A stretch of DNA of 64,000 nucleotides from Streptomyces sp. TG1A-60 (GTDB lineage: Bacteria > Actinomycetota > Actinomycetes > Streptomycetales > Streptomycetaceae). The DNA is taken from positions 682,001 through 746,000 of the forward strand of contig NZ_CP147520.1 in the NCBI RefSeq assembly GCF_037201975.1, in the 5' to 3' direction. A program made the translations under genes and the position numbers. Positions within the stretch are counted from its first letter, which is position 1. Each line of letters starts with the position of its first letter. The notes beneath the pieces were generated by a model. It worked only from the letters and a program-made list of their open reading frames with translations. It was not told the DNA's origin and did not search any database. Below, one piece after another: positions 1-7,574 of this stretch.

Positions 1-375
1 CGCTCGACCCGCTACCCGTGGGGCGACGCCGACCCGACGCCCGAGCACGCCAACCTCGGCCAGCGCCATCTGCGCCCGGCACCGGCCGGCAGCTATCCGG
101 CGGGTGAATCGCCGCTGGGTGTAAGGCAGTTGATCGGCGATGTGTGGGAGTGGACGGCGAGCGACTTCCTGCCGTACCCCGGGTTCACGGCGTTCCCGTA
201 CAAGGAGTACTCGGAGGTGTTCTTCGGCCCCGAGTACAAGGTGCTGCGCGGTGGTTCGTTCGCCGTGGACCCGGTGGCGTGCCGGGGGACGTTCCGCAAC
301 TGGGACTACCCGATCCGGCGCCAGATCTTCAGCGGGTTCCGCACGGCACACGACGCCTCCCCGGAGGGTCTCTGA
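1..375 (+). CDS. egtB: Ergothioneine biosynthesis protein EgtB, C-terminal part (5' end outside window)
   Basis: EgtB is the non-haem iron sulfoxide synthase that joins hercynine to gamma-glutamylcysteine (or cysteine) in ergothioneine synthesis. Only the last 124 codons are here, open from the first base. The visible part is the end of the formylglycine-generating-enzyme (FGE/sulfatase-modifying) fold: IGDVWEWTASDF, YKVLRGGSFAVDP and a final arginine-rich RNWDYPIRRQIFSGFRTAHD stretch, all typical of EgtB. The TGA stop overlaps the ATG of egtC (373-377), so the genes are translationally coupled. The catalytic iron-binding DinB-like half and the probable egtA lie upstream of the window. Family call is secure from the motif and from the egtC-egtD context. 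Confidence 0.93.
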   Translation, partial: RSTRYPWGDADPTPEHANLGQRHLRPAPAGSYPAGESPLGVRQLIGDVWEWTASDFLPYPGFTAFPYKEYSEVFFGPEYKVLRGGSFAVDPVACRGTFRNWDYPIRRQIFSGFRTAHDASPEGL

Positions 376-1184
376 TGTGCCGTCATCTCGCCTTCCTCGG
401 GCCCCAGTCGCCGCTGGGCAGGGTTCTCGTGGACCCGCCGCACAGTCTGTTCCGGCAGTCGTGGGCGCCCCGGCGGCAGCGATACGGGACGGTCAACGCC
501 GATGGTTTCGGAGTCGGTTGGTACGCCGAGGGGGACCCGGTGCCGGGCCGTTACCGGCGGGCGGGGCCGATCTGGGGCGACCAGACCTTCGCGGACCTCG
601 CCCGGGTCGTGCGCACCGGTGCGCTGCTGGCGGCCGTACGGGACGCGACGGTGGCGGGCGCGGACGACGAGGCCGCGGCGGCGCCGTTCACGGCCGGGGC
701 GTGGCTGTTCAGCCACAACGGGGCGGTCGCCGGGTGGCCCCGGTCCCTGGCACCGCTCGCCGCCGAACTGCCGGCCGTCGAGGTTCTGTCGATGGAGGCC
801 CGCAACGACTCCGCGCTCGTGTGGGCCCTGGTCCTGAACCGGCTGCGCGCCGGTGACGAGGAGGGCCAGGCGCTGGCCGACACGGCCTTGGAGGTCGCCC
901 GGGCGGCCCCCGGCTCCCGGCTGAACCTGCTCCTCACCAACGGCGAGACCATCGCCGCGACGGCCTGGGGCGACACGCTCTGGTATCGCGCCGAGCCCGG
1001 CCGGAGCACGGTCGTCGCGTCCGAGCCGTACGACGACGATCCGCACTGGGTGGAGGTGCCGGACCGCACGCTGCTCGCGGCGAGCCGCACGGACGTGCTG
1101 CTCACACCGCTGAAAGAGCCGGAGGAGTCCACCCGCCCGACCGACGACATGGCATCCGTACCCCCGAAGGAGCCCCCCGCGTGA
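375..1184 (+). CDS. egtC: Gamma-glutamyl-hercynylcysteine sulfoxide hydrolase EgtC (class II glutamine amidotransferase)
   Basis: 269 residues beginning MCRHLAFLGP. After removal of Met1, Cys2 becomes the N-terminal nucleophile of an Ntn-type class II glutaminase, which in this pathway removes glutamate from gamma-glutamyl-hercynylcysteine sulfoxide. Further family marks are NADGFGVGWY (near residue 43), LFSHNGAV and LEVLSMEARNDSALV-like segments. The ATG at 375 is chosen because it gives the catalytic Cys2 and overlaps the egtB stop; longer upstream starts in this frame would destroy the mechanism. The end overlaps egtD by four bases (GTGA). Cytoplasmic enzyme, same operon as egtB and egtD. 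Confidence 0.93.
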   Translation: MCRHLAFLGPQSPLGRVLVDPPHSLFRQSWAPRRQRYGTVNADGFGVGWYAEGDPVPGRYRRAGPIWGDQTFADLARVVRTGALLAAVRDATVAGADDEAAAAPFTAGAWLFSHNGAVAGWPRSLAPLAAELPAVEVLSMEARNDSALVWALVLNRLRAGDEEGQALADTALEVARAAPGSRLNLLLTNGETIAATAWGDTLWYRAEPGRSTVVASEPYDDDPHWVEVPDRTLLAASRTDVLLTPLKEPEESTRPTDDMASVPPKEPPA

Positions 1185-2143
1185 GCCCGTTCCGCCTCAC
1201 CCGCACCCTGCCCGAGGACGCCACGGACGCGGCCCTGCGCGCCGACGTCCTGCACGGTCTGACCCACTCCCCCAAGACGCTGCCGCCGAAGTGGTTCTAC
1301 GACGCCCGCGGCAGTGAGCTGTTCGAGCGGATCACGGAGCTGCCCGAGTACTACCCGACCCGGGCCGAGCGCGAGATCCTCGTCGGCAGGGCGGGCGAGA
1401 TCGCCGCGGCGAGCGGTGCGCGCACCCTGGTCGAGCTGGGTTCCGGATCCTCCGACAAGACCCGGCATCTACTGGACGCGATGCCCGGCCTGCACACCTA
1501 TGTGCCGGTCGACGTCAGTGAGAGCGCGCTGCGGCAGGCGGGTGAGGCGCTGAGCGCCGAGCGGCCGGGGCTGCACGTGCACGCCCTGATCGCCGACTTC
1601 ACCGCGCGGCTCGAACTGCCCAGGGCTCCGGGGCCGCGCCTGGTGGCGTTCCTCGGCGGCACGATCGGCAACCTGGTGCCTGTGGAGCGCGCCTCGTTCC
1701 TGTCCGCCGTCCGTGCCCTGCTGGCGCCCGGTGACGCGCTGCTGCTGGGCACGGATCTGGTCAAGGACGACGGGGTGCTGGTCGCGGCGTACGACGACGC
1801 GGCCGGGGTCACTGCCGAGTTCAACAAGAACGTGCTGAACGTGGTCGACCGTGAGCTGGGCGCGGACTTCGACCCCGACGCCTTCGACCATGTCGCCCTC
1901 TGGGACGCCGACCGCGAGTGGATCGAGATGCGGCTGCGCGCGCGCACGGCCCAGAGCGTGAAGATTCCCGCGCTCGGTCTCGCCGTGGACTTCGCTGCCG
2001 GTGAGGAGCTGCGTACGGAGGTCTCGGCGAAGTTCCGGCGAGACGGCGTACGGTCCGAACTGGCCGCTTCCGGACTGGAGCTGACGCATTGGTGGACGGA
2101 CCGGGAGGCGCGCTTCGCGTTGTCGCTGAGCGTTGCGGGATGA
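1181..2143 (+). CDS. egtD: L-histidine N(alpha)-methyltransferase EgtD
   Basis: 320 residues, GTG start inside the egtC stop (GTGA, 1181-1184). EgtD trimethylates histidine to hercynine with SAM, the first step of ergothioneine synthesis. The family signature GSELFERITELPEYYPTR appears near residue 45, followed by the SAM-binding segment VELGSGSSDKT (around 87) and FLGGTIGNL (around 157), then FNKNVLNVV and a C-terminal SAKFRRDGV/WWTD region as in DUF2260/EgtD proteins. Length matches the family. The gene ends the visible egt operon; the following dodecin gene has its own ribosome-binding site and a gap of about 105 bases. Confidence 0.95.
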   Translation: MSPFRLTRTLPEDATDAALRADVLHGLTHSPKTLPPKWFYDARGSELFERITELPEYYPTRAEREILVGRAGEIAAASGARTLVELGSGSSDKTRHLLDAMPGLHTYVPVDVSESALRQAGEALSAERPGLHVHALIADFTARLELPRAPGPRLVAFLGGTIGNLVPVERASFLSAVRALLAPGDALLLGTDLVKDDGVLVAAYDDAAGVTAEFNKNVLNVVDRELGADFDPDAFDHVALWDADREWIEMRLRARTAQSVKIPALGLAVDFAAGEELRTEVSAKFRRDGVRSELAASGLELTHWWTDREARFALSLSVAG

Positions 2144-2248
2144 GGGCGCCGCCGGGTGTACATCTCGCGCCGCGGCGGACTCTGGGGCACCGTGGAGTGA
2201 CGTGTGGCGCTCCGGCCACGGTGGAGTACGCGACAAGGAGAACTCCGT

Positions 2249-2464
2249 ATGTCCGACCACGTTTACCGGGTCACCGAGATCGTCGGCAGTTCGGGCGAGA
2301 GTGTCGACCATGCCATTCACAACGGCGTCGCCCGTGCCGCCCAGACGCTGCGCAACCTGGACTGGTTCGAGGTGACGCAGGTCCGGGGGCACATCGAGGA
2401 GGGGCGGATCGCGCACTACCAGGTCGGCCTGAAGGTCGGCTTCCGACTGGAGGACAGCGACTGA
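2249..2464 (+). CDS. Dodecin family protein
   Basis: 71 residues, MSDHVYRVTEIVGSS... . Dodecins form hollow dodecamers that store or buffer flavins (FMN/FAD or lumichrome in actinobacteria). The whole protein fits the family: beta-alpha-beta-beta, with the conserved LDWFEVTQVRG segment carrying the flavin-stacking Trp and the AHYQVGLKVGFRLE strand at the end. The ATG at 2249 follows AAGGAG (2235-2240) at good spacing and gives the usual family length; an upstream in-frame start would add about 15 atypical residues. Free-standing gene after egtD, possibly cotranscribed. Confidence 0.9.
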   Translation: MSDHVYRVTEIVGSSGESVDHAIHNGVARAAQTLRNLDWFEVTQVRGHIEEGRIAHYQVGLKVGFRLEDSD

Positions 2465-2506
2465 CCGACCGGCTTCGCCGGGCCCTCGGCCCCGAGCGGC
2501 GGGCGC

Positions 2507-3065
2507 TCAGGCCCGCCCTTCCCGCTCCTGCGCCACCTTCAGCGGGGCGGACATGGCGGCCCAGCCCGCCCGTACGACGGTGAAGCCCACCCGCTCCGCG
2601 TCCTCGCAGACCAGCTCGTCGTCGTCCACGAGGACGCGGTCTCGCGGGTCCGGGCCGGCCGGCGGAGGGTCTTGAGCTTGGTGCGGCGGGCAGGCCTGCG
2701 GTCCCCTCTTCCCCCACCCGTCCGCCCGGCTCCTCCCCCACCCGTCCGCCCGGCTCCTCCCCCACCCGTCCGCCCGGCGTCTCGGCGCATCCAGATCCGG
2801 CCCTCGGGCAGTCCGTGGGCGGCGAGCCAGTCGACGGTGTCGAGGCGGCAGCGCTCGGGGCGCCCGGCCAGATACACGACGTCGCGCTCCTCGGCGCTCT
2901 CCCGCACCAGCGCGACGCCCTCGGCAAGCGGCTGGTCCTGCGGGGCGGCGGCGAAGAACCCGTCCCAGTCGCGCGGCTTCCACTCCAGGAACCGCGCCGG
3001 TGCGCGGTGTCGGCAAGGGTGTTGTCCAGGTCGAACACGGCGAGGGGCCGGGCGTTGTCAGTCAC
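2507..3065 (-). pseudogene. HAD-family phosphatase (polynucleotide-kinase-3'-phosphatase-like) with two frameshifts and an internal repeat
   Basis: The gene starts GTG (3065) with RPLAVFDLDNTLADTAHR, the DxD motif I of the HAD superfamily. It then continues in a second frame (RFLEWKPRDWDGFFAAA ... RDVVYLAGRPERCRLDTVDW ... LPEGRIWMRRDA) and ends in a third (DRVLVDDDELVCEDAERVGF ... QEREGRA). Both breaks, near 2998 and near 2649, are repaired by adding one base. Between IWMRRDA and RRPARRTKLKTL the gene also carries an in-frame array of three 24-bp repeats (2707-2778), absent from what I know of these proteins. Either a decaying gene or two sequencing deletions in an otherwise good gene. Confidence 0.75.
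2707..2778. repeat. Three tandem 24-bp repeats inside the HAD phosphatase gene
   Basis: Copies at 2707-2730, 2731-2754 and 2755-2778. Copies 2 and 3 are identical and copy 1 differs by one base (TCTT instead of TCCT at its start). The unit is 24 bp, so each copy adds eight codons; on the minus strand it encodes Gly/Arg/Thr-rich residues (GGGGAGRT-type). It is strongly purine/pyrimidine biased. Minisatellite-like expansion by slippage is the simplest reading. Confidence 0.9.
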
Positions 3066-3138
3066 GGGCCCAGCCTGGGCAGACAGTGACTCGTGTCGTC
3101 CGCCGTCGCTTCACACAACGAGCACAGAGCCCGCCCGC

Positions 3139-3163
3139 AGCTTTAAGTTTCAAACGTTAAGCT
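3139..3163. promoter_or_regulatory. Candidate MarR-type operator (imperfect inverted repeat)
   Basis: The AT-rich segment AGCTTTAAGTTTC / AAACGTTAAGCT stands out from the GC-rich background, 37 bases upstream of the flavoprotein start. The arms TTAAGTTT and AAACGTTAA are near-symmetric around a central C, the layout of many MarR-family sites. No MarR gene is adjacent, so the regulator, if any, is elsewhere. Pattern seen in sequence; function inferred. Confidence 0.4.
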
Positions 3164-3199
3164 CGTCCTCTCTCCCCCACCCAGCACAGGAGAATCGGC

Positions 3200-4300
3200 G
3201 TGCTTGACGGCGAAGTGATCGTGATCGGCGGCGGATACGGGGGCATCCGCCTCGCCAGGCAGCTGGACGAGGTCGCACGGGTCACCCTCGTGGACCGCAA
3301 GGAGGTCTTCTTCCACCGCATCGCCTCACTACGGGCCGGCGTGCACGAGGACTGGACCATGACGCCCTTCATCCCGTACGACCGGCTACTGCGCAACGGC
3401 CGTGTGGTGGTGGGCAAGGTGATCGACATCGACACCGGCGAGCGGCAGGTGAAGCTGAGCACGGGCGAGCGGCTGCCGTACGACGTGGTGGTGATCGCGA
3501 CCGGAGCGGACTACCCGGAGCCGGCCCGTTTCCTGGGCACGACGACCGAGGAGGCGGCCAAGACGTTCGCCGCACACCAGGAGAGTGTGGCCTCGGCCGG
3601 GCATGTGCTGATCGTCGGTGGCGGTCCGGGCGGCGTGGAGCTCGCCGCGGAGATCCGGCTGGCCCGGCCGGACGCGCGGGTCACACTGGCGCACGCCGGG
3701 CCGGTGCTCCTCAACTCCACCGGCAGCAAGTGGGCCGGGCGGCGGGCGCTGACCTGGCTGGAGTCCCATGGCGTGCAGGTGCGGCTGGACTCGTTCGTCT
3801 CTCCCGGGCCCGACTACGGCACGTATCGCGACGGTCGCGGTCACCTCATCGAGGCCGACCTCTCCTTCCGGGCCACCGGCACCACCCCGAACACGCTCTG
3901 GCTGCGGCTGGCCGGACACGGGGCGTGGCTGAACTCCGCCGGGCACGTCAAGGTCGACCGGACGCTGCGGGTCGACGGGCGGCTCGACGTGTTCGCGGTC
4001 GGGGACGTCAACGACGTCAGCGAGCTGAAGATCTCGCCCGTCGCGATCGCCCAGGCGGACATCGCCGCCCACAACATCCGTTCCTATCTGGGGAGTTCGG
4101 GCAAGCACCGCAAGGAGCCGCGCCTGTACCGATCGGTCCAGAGGACCCCGTTGATCGTGCCCTTCGGGTCGGCCGACGGACTCACCCTCGTCCCCGTGCC
4201 GGGCGGCGAGAGCGCCGTCCTCGGCGGGCGCACCTCCACCCTCGCGAAGGCCAGGACACTGATGACCCCGTACATACGGAAGCAGCTGGGCTACTCCTGA
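3200..4300 (+). CDS. NDH-2/FSP1-like FAD-dependent pyridine nucleotide-disulfide oxidoreductase
   Basis: 366 residues with two dinucleotide folds. An FAD site VIVIGGGYGGIRLAR lies at residues 6-20, the ATG motif VVVIATGADYPEP near 97, an NAD(P)H site LIVGGGPGGVELAAEI near 136, and the second FAD signature DVFAVGDVND near 269. No redox-active CxxC pair is visible, which with the overall layout places it with the type II NADH dehydrogenase/AIFM2 (FSP1)-like group that reduces quinones, rather than with thioredoxin-type reductases. GTG start at 3200 follows AGGAG (3188-3192). The C-terminus (STLAKARTLMTPYIRKQLGYS) is amphipathic and could touch the membrane. Electron acceptor not determinable. 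It is convergent with the GntR gene. Confidence 0.82.
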   Translation: MLDGEVIVIGGGYGGIRLARQLDEVARVTLVDRKEVFFHRIASLRAGVHEDWTMTPFIPYDRLLRNGRVVVGKVIDIDTGERQVKLSTGERLPYDVVVIATGADYPEPARFLGTTTEEAAKTFAAHQESVASAGHVLIVGGGPGGVELAAEIRLARPDARVTLAHAGPVLLNSTGSKWAGRRALTWLESHGVQVRLDSFVSPGPDYGTYRDGRGHLIEADLSFRATGTTPNTLWLRLAGHGAWLNSAGHVKVDRTLRVDGRLDVFAVGDVNDVSELKISPVAIAQADIAAHNIRSYLGSSGKHRKEPRLYRSVQRTPLIVPFGSADGLTLVPVPGGESAVLGGRTSTLAKARTLMTPYIRKQLGYS

Positions 4301-4305
4301 GGGAC

Positions 4306-4347
4306 GGGCGGCCCCGCCGACCCCGGGCAGCGGGGCCGGGGCCGCCC
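4306..4347 (+). terminator. Rho-independent-type hairpin after the flavoprotein gene
   Basis: GGGCGGCCCCG (4306-4316) pairs with CGGGGCC-GG-GGCCGCCC (ending 4347) with a 2-base bulge, five bases past the stop. There is no T-run, as is usual in Streptomyces. The rest of 4348-4588 shows no convincing gene. Confidence 0.6.
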
Positions 4348-4588
4348 GCGCCCACCGCCGGGGCAGGTCTGCCGGTCCGAGGCCAGCCGGTCCGCGCCGG
4401 ACCCTCGGCCCAGCCCATCGGCCCGGATGCTGGTCGACGACGTTCCGGCACAGTAGGATCGCGCATCGATCAACAGGTTTCCTGATGATTACCTTCCTCA
4501 ACGAAGCGCGCTCCCGGTGAGGGCGGGCGCGCGGCCCTCAGGCCGGACCGGCCTGTCCGCCCGCCTCGGAGCGTGGGGCGCCGCGCGG

Positions 4589-5239
4589 CTATTCGCGCAG
4601 CGCGGCGATCACGCTCATGAGATGGGCGCGGACGGCCTCTTCGGCCGCCCTCGGGTCCCTCGCCGTGATCGTCTCGATCACGGCGAGGTGTTCGCTCAGG
4701 GAGTGCTGGGGCCGTCCCGGCCGCAGCGCGAGCTGGAAACGGTGGCGCACCAGCTGGGCGTTGAGCCGCTCCAGCAGCTCCACCGCCACCCGCTGACCGG
4801 AGAACTCCCGGATGCGGGCGTGGAGTCGCTGGTTGAGCTCGGAGTACGTCACCGGCTCGCCGTCTGCCACGGCCTTGGTCATCGCCGTGCCGATGTCGGC
4901 CAGCTCGGCCAGCTGGTCGTCGGTGGCCAGGGTCGCCGCCTTCGCCGCGCACAGCCCTTCCAGTGCCATGCGGCACTCGCTGATGGCGACCGCTTCCTCC
5001 ACGGTCACCACCCGCACCCGCGAACCCCGGTTGCGGATCCGCTCGACCAGTCCCTCGGCCTCCAGATCGATCAGTGCCGCGCGGATGCTGGCCCGTGTCA
5101 CACCGAACTGCTCGGCGAGCTCGTTCTCCACCAGCCGCTGCGCCGGTGCCATCTCGCCGTGCAGGATCGCCTGGCGCAGCTTCGCCAGCGCGAGCTGTTT
5201 GGCCTGCTCTCCGGTGCCCGGACGGGCTTCCTCCTGCAT
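4589..5239 (-). CDS. GntR-family transcriptional regulator, FadR/FCD subgroup
   Basis: 216 residues. The N-terminal winged helix (about 10-78) contains LRQAILHGEMAPAQRLVENELAEQFGVTRASIRAAL and EGLVERIRNRGSRV, standard GntR DNA-binding features. The C-terminal all-helical FCD ligand domain (about 85-205) keeps the metal-associated Asp/His pattern, including NQRLHARI and LSEHLAVIETI with DPRAAEEAVRAHL. Regulators of this group usually respond to a small carboxylate. ATG at 5239 chosen for start context and family length. The gene is convergent with the flavoprotein gene and not obviously linked to a catabolic operon, so its target is unknown; the EamA exporter at 5480-6406 is the nearest same-strand gene. 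Confidence 0.87.
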   Translation of the reverse strand: MQEEARPGTGEQAKQLALAKLRQAILHGEMAPAQRLVENELAEQFGVTRASIRAALIDLEAEGLVERIRNRGSRVRVVTVEEAVAISECRMALEGLCAAKAATLATDDQLAELADIGTAMTKAVADGEPVTYSELNQRLHARIREFSGQRVAVELLERLNAQLVRHRFQLALRPGRPQHSLSEHLAVIETITARDPRAAEEAVRAHLMSVIAALRE

Positions 5240-5424
5240 CGTGCCCTCCCTGAGTGAGTGCCTGTCGAACGTAGACCCAGGCCGACAGGATCATCAACGA
5301 TTCCGTTCTCATGGAGTTGGCGCGTTCTGCGGAGACCGGGGCTCGGATGCCCGGAGCGCTCGAAGCGGTGGGCGGTCGGCACGACGGGGCGGCAGCGCGG
5401 AATCGAGCCGACCGGCAGGTCACG

Positions 5425-5479
5425 CAGGCCGCCCCTTCGTGGCGGCCTGCGCCGGCCGGGCGCCGGCGCCCGGCCGGCG
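5425..5479 (-). terminator. Tandem hairpins directly after the EamA transporter gene
   Basis: Two perfect structures sit side by side. CAGGCCGCC / GGCGGCCTG (5425-5449) has a 7-base loop, and a 30-bp perfect palindrome (5450-5479, arms CGCCGGCCGGGCGCC) abuts the transporter stop codon at 5480. They probably end the minus-strand transcript; the palindrome would also act on the opposite strand. The remaining bases up to the GntR start at 5239 hold no clear gene. Confidence 0.7.
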
Positions 5480-6406
5480 TCACCTCCGTGGCACAAGGAT
5501 GCTCAGCGCGTTCGCCACGACCACCGCGCCGATGGCGGCCCACTCGGCCCACCCCAGGCCCTGCCCGAGCATGATCCAGCCGGCCAGGGCGGCCAGGACG
5601 GGGTTGACGCTCATGAAGAGCCCGAAGACCTGGGCGGGGACGCGGCGCAGGGTGAACACGTCCGCGAGGTACGGCACGGCCGAGGCGAGGACCCCGGCGG
5701 CGATCGCGTAGCCGACGGCCCCGGCGGTGGGCGGCTGCCGCACGACCACGAACACGCCGACGGGCAGGAAGGCCAGGGCGGCGAGCCCGGCGGCTGCCGC
5801 GGAGCCCTGTGCGCCGGGGATACGCCGACCGACGGTGCGGTTGAGGAGGATGTACGACGCCCAGCAGACGGCGGCGAGGAGGCCGAGCCCCATGCCGAGG
5901 TAGTCGGCGGAGGGCTGCGGACGCATCAGGGTGACCACGCCCAGCGCGGCGATCAGCGCGCAGCACACGTCCACCCGGCGGCGCGAGCCGGCCAGCGCGA
6001 TGGCGAGGGGGCCGAGGAACTCCAGGGTCACCGCGAGCCCCAGACCGATGCGGTCGATGGCGGTGTACAGCGACAGATTCATAGCCCCGAACACCAGCGC
6101 CAGCAGCACCACCGGCCACCACTGCCGCGCGGTGAAGGACCGCAGCCTGGGCCTGCCGACTGCGAGGAGGACGATCGCGGCGACGTACTGACGTATCGCG
6201 ACGACCCCGGCGGGCCCGAGCACCGGGAAGGCCAGCGAGCCCAGCGCGGCCCCGACCTGGTTGGACACTCCGCAACCGACCATCGTGAGAACACCGGCCA
6301 GCCGTGCCCCGCCCGGCTCGGGGACCGGAGCGACGGGGCCCTCACCGGAAGAGCCATGAGCGGGGGCGGTGGCGGAGGCGGAGGCGGAGGCGGTGGCGGT
6401 GTCCAT
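5480..6406 (-). CDS. EamA-family (DMT superfamily) transporter, RhtA-like exporter
   Basis: 308 residues with about ten hydrophobic helices forming two EamA repeats. The first runs from VLTMVGCGVSNQVGAALGS to about residue 165; the second begins around YLGMGLGLLAAVCWASYILLNRTVGR. The group exports amino acids and other small metabolites (RhtA, threonine/homoserine). Start at ATG 6406 (MDTATAS...) is preferred. The N-terminal TATASASASATAPA is encoded by a GGCGGA/GGCGGT hexamer run and probably stays disordered in the cytoplasm. It is divergent from the LysR gene at 6476, which is therefore its likely regulator. Substrate unknown. Confidence 0.85.
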   Translation of the reverse strand: MDTATASASASATAPAHGSSGEGPVAPVPEPGGARLAGVLTMVGCGVSNQVGAALGSLAFPVLGPAGVVAIRQYVAAIVLLAVGRPRLRSFTARQWWPVVLLALVFGAMNLSLYTAIDRIGLGLAVTLEFLGPLAIALAGSRRRVDVCCALIAALGVVTLMRPQPSADYLGMGLGLLAAVCWASYILLNRTVGRRIPGAQGSAAAAGLAALAFLPVGVFVVVRQPPTAGAVGYAIAAGVLASAVPYLADVFTLRRVPAQVFGLFMSVNPVLAALAGWIMLGQGLGWAEWAAIGAVVVANALSILVPRR

Positions 6407-6475
6407 GGGCCGATCGTGCGTCCGGGACGGCTGTTGCGCAAAATGCATCCGGGTCTCGATCTATACGCTGAGGTC

Positions 6476-7354
6476 ATGGATGACACGGACCAGGCCCTCG
6501 GCAGTGTGGAGCTGCGGCAGCTGCGCTGTCTCGTCGCGATCGTCGAGGAGGGGACCTTCACCGACGCGGCCATGGCGCTCGGTGTCTCCCAGGCGGCGGT
6601 CTCCCGCACCCTGGCCTCGCTCGAAGGCACCCTGGGTGTACGGCTGTTGCGGCGGACCTCCCGCGCGGTGACGCCGACGCCGACCGGGCTGCGCGTGGTG
6701 TCGCACGCGCGACGGGTGCTCGGTGAGGTGGCGGAGCTGGTCCGGGAGGCCACGTCTGGCCATGCCCGGCTGCGGATCGGCTACGCCTGGTCGGCGCTGG
6801 GCCGGCACACGCTGACGTTCCAGCGCCGCTGGGGAACCTCGCACCCGGCGACGGATCTGCAGTTCGTGCGGGCCAACTCCGCGACGGCCGGGCTGGCGGA
6901 GGGCTCCTGCGACGTCGCCGTGGTCCGCCGGCCGGTGGACGAGCGCCGGTTCGACTCGGCCATCGTGGGGCTGGAGCGGCGACTGTGCGCGATGGCGACC
7001 GATGATCCACTGGCCCGGCGCCGCTCGGTCCGGCTCGCCGACCTGAGCGGGCGCACCCTGCTGGTCGACCGGCGGACCGGCACGACCACCACGGATCTGT
7101 GGCCGCCCGGCGACCGCCCCGCGACCGAGGCGACGCACGACGTCGACGAGTGGCTCACCACGATCGCGACGGGCCGGGCCGTCGGCGTGACCGCGGAGTC
7201 CACCGCCAACCAGTACCGGCGGCCCGGCGTCGTCTACCGCCCGGTGCGCGACGCCGAGCCGATCGCCGTACGGCTCGCCTGGTGGCGGGATGATCCTCAT
7301 CCCGCCACCACGGCCGCCATCGAACTGCTGACGGCGCTCTACCGCTCCGGCTGA
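6476..7354 (+). CDS. LysR-family transcriptional regulator
   Basis: 292 residues. The helix-turn-helix (about 14-73) reads VELRQLRCLVAIVEEGTFTDAAMALGVSQAAVSRTLASLEG...LLRRTSRAV, typical of LysR proteins. The effector domain (about 95-290) is the periplasmic-binding-like fold but somewhat divergent. ATG at 6476 fits the family start (residues MDDTDQALGSVELRQL). The 69-bp gap to the divergent EamA exporter gene should hold both promoters and the LysR site, so control of export is the natural guess. Effector unknown. Confidence 0.88.
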   Translation: MDDTDQALGSVELRQLRCLVAIVEEGTFTDAAMALGVSQAAVSRTLASLEGTLGVRLLRRTSRAVTPTPTGLRVVSHARRVLGEVAELVREATSGHARLRIGYAWSALGRHTLTFQRRWGTSHPATDLQFVRANSATAGLAEGSCDVAVVRRPVDERRFDSAIVGLERRLCAMATDDPLARRRSVRLADLSGRTLLVDRRTGTTTTDLWPPGDRPATEATHDVDEWLTTIATGRAVGVTAESTANQYRRPGVVYRPVRDAEPIAVRLAWWRDDPHPATTAAIELLTALYRSG

Positions 7355-7388
7355 GCCTGGGTCTTCGGCGTCAACCGCAGTGCGGTGC

Positions 7389-7412
7389 CCTCCCCGTTGG
7401 CCGACGGGGAGG
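7389..7412. terminator. Hairpin between the convergent LysR and histidine kinase genes
   Basis: CCTCCCCGT (7389-7397), 6-base loop, ACGGGGAGG (7404-7412): a perfect 9-bp stem 34 bases past the LysR stop. It can serve both strands. The remaining bases up to 7574 show no supported gene, only a small TGACGTCA palindrome near 7468. Confidence 0.6.
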
Positions 7413-7574
7413 AGGGGGCCGTCCGGGGCGGCGTCCAAGCCCGCGAAACGGCGGACCATGCCGGGCATGACGTCATCGGACAACGCCGGTTCGGTGCGGG
7501 GGACGACGCCCGGCGGGCGGCCCGAGGGTCAGGTACTCCGCCTCGACGCGCCACTCCCCCGTGGTGAGGGAGAC

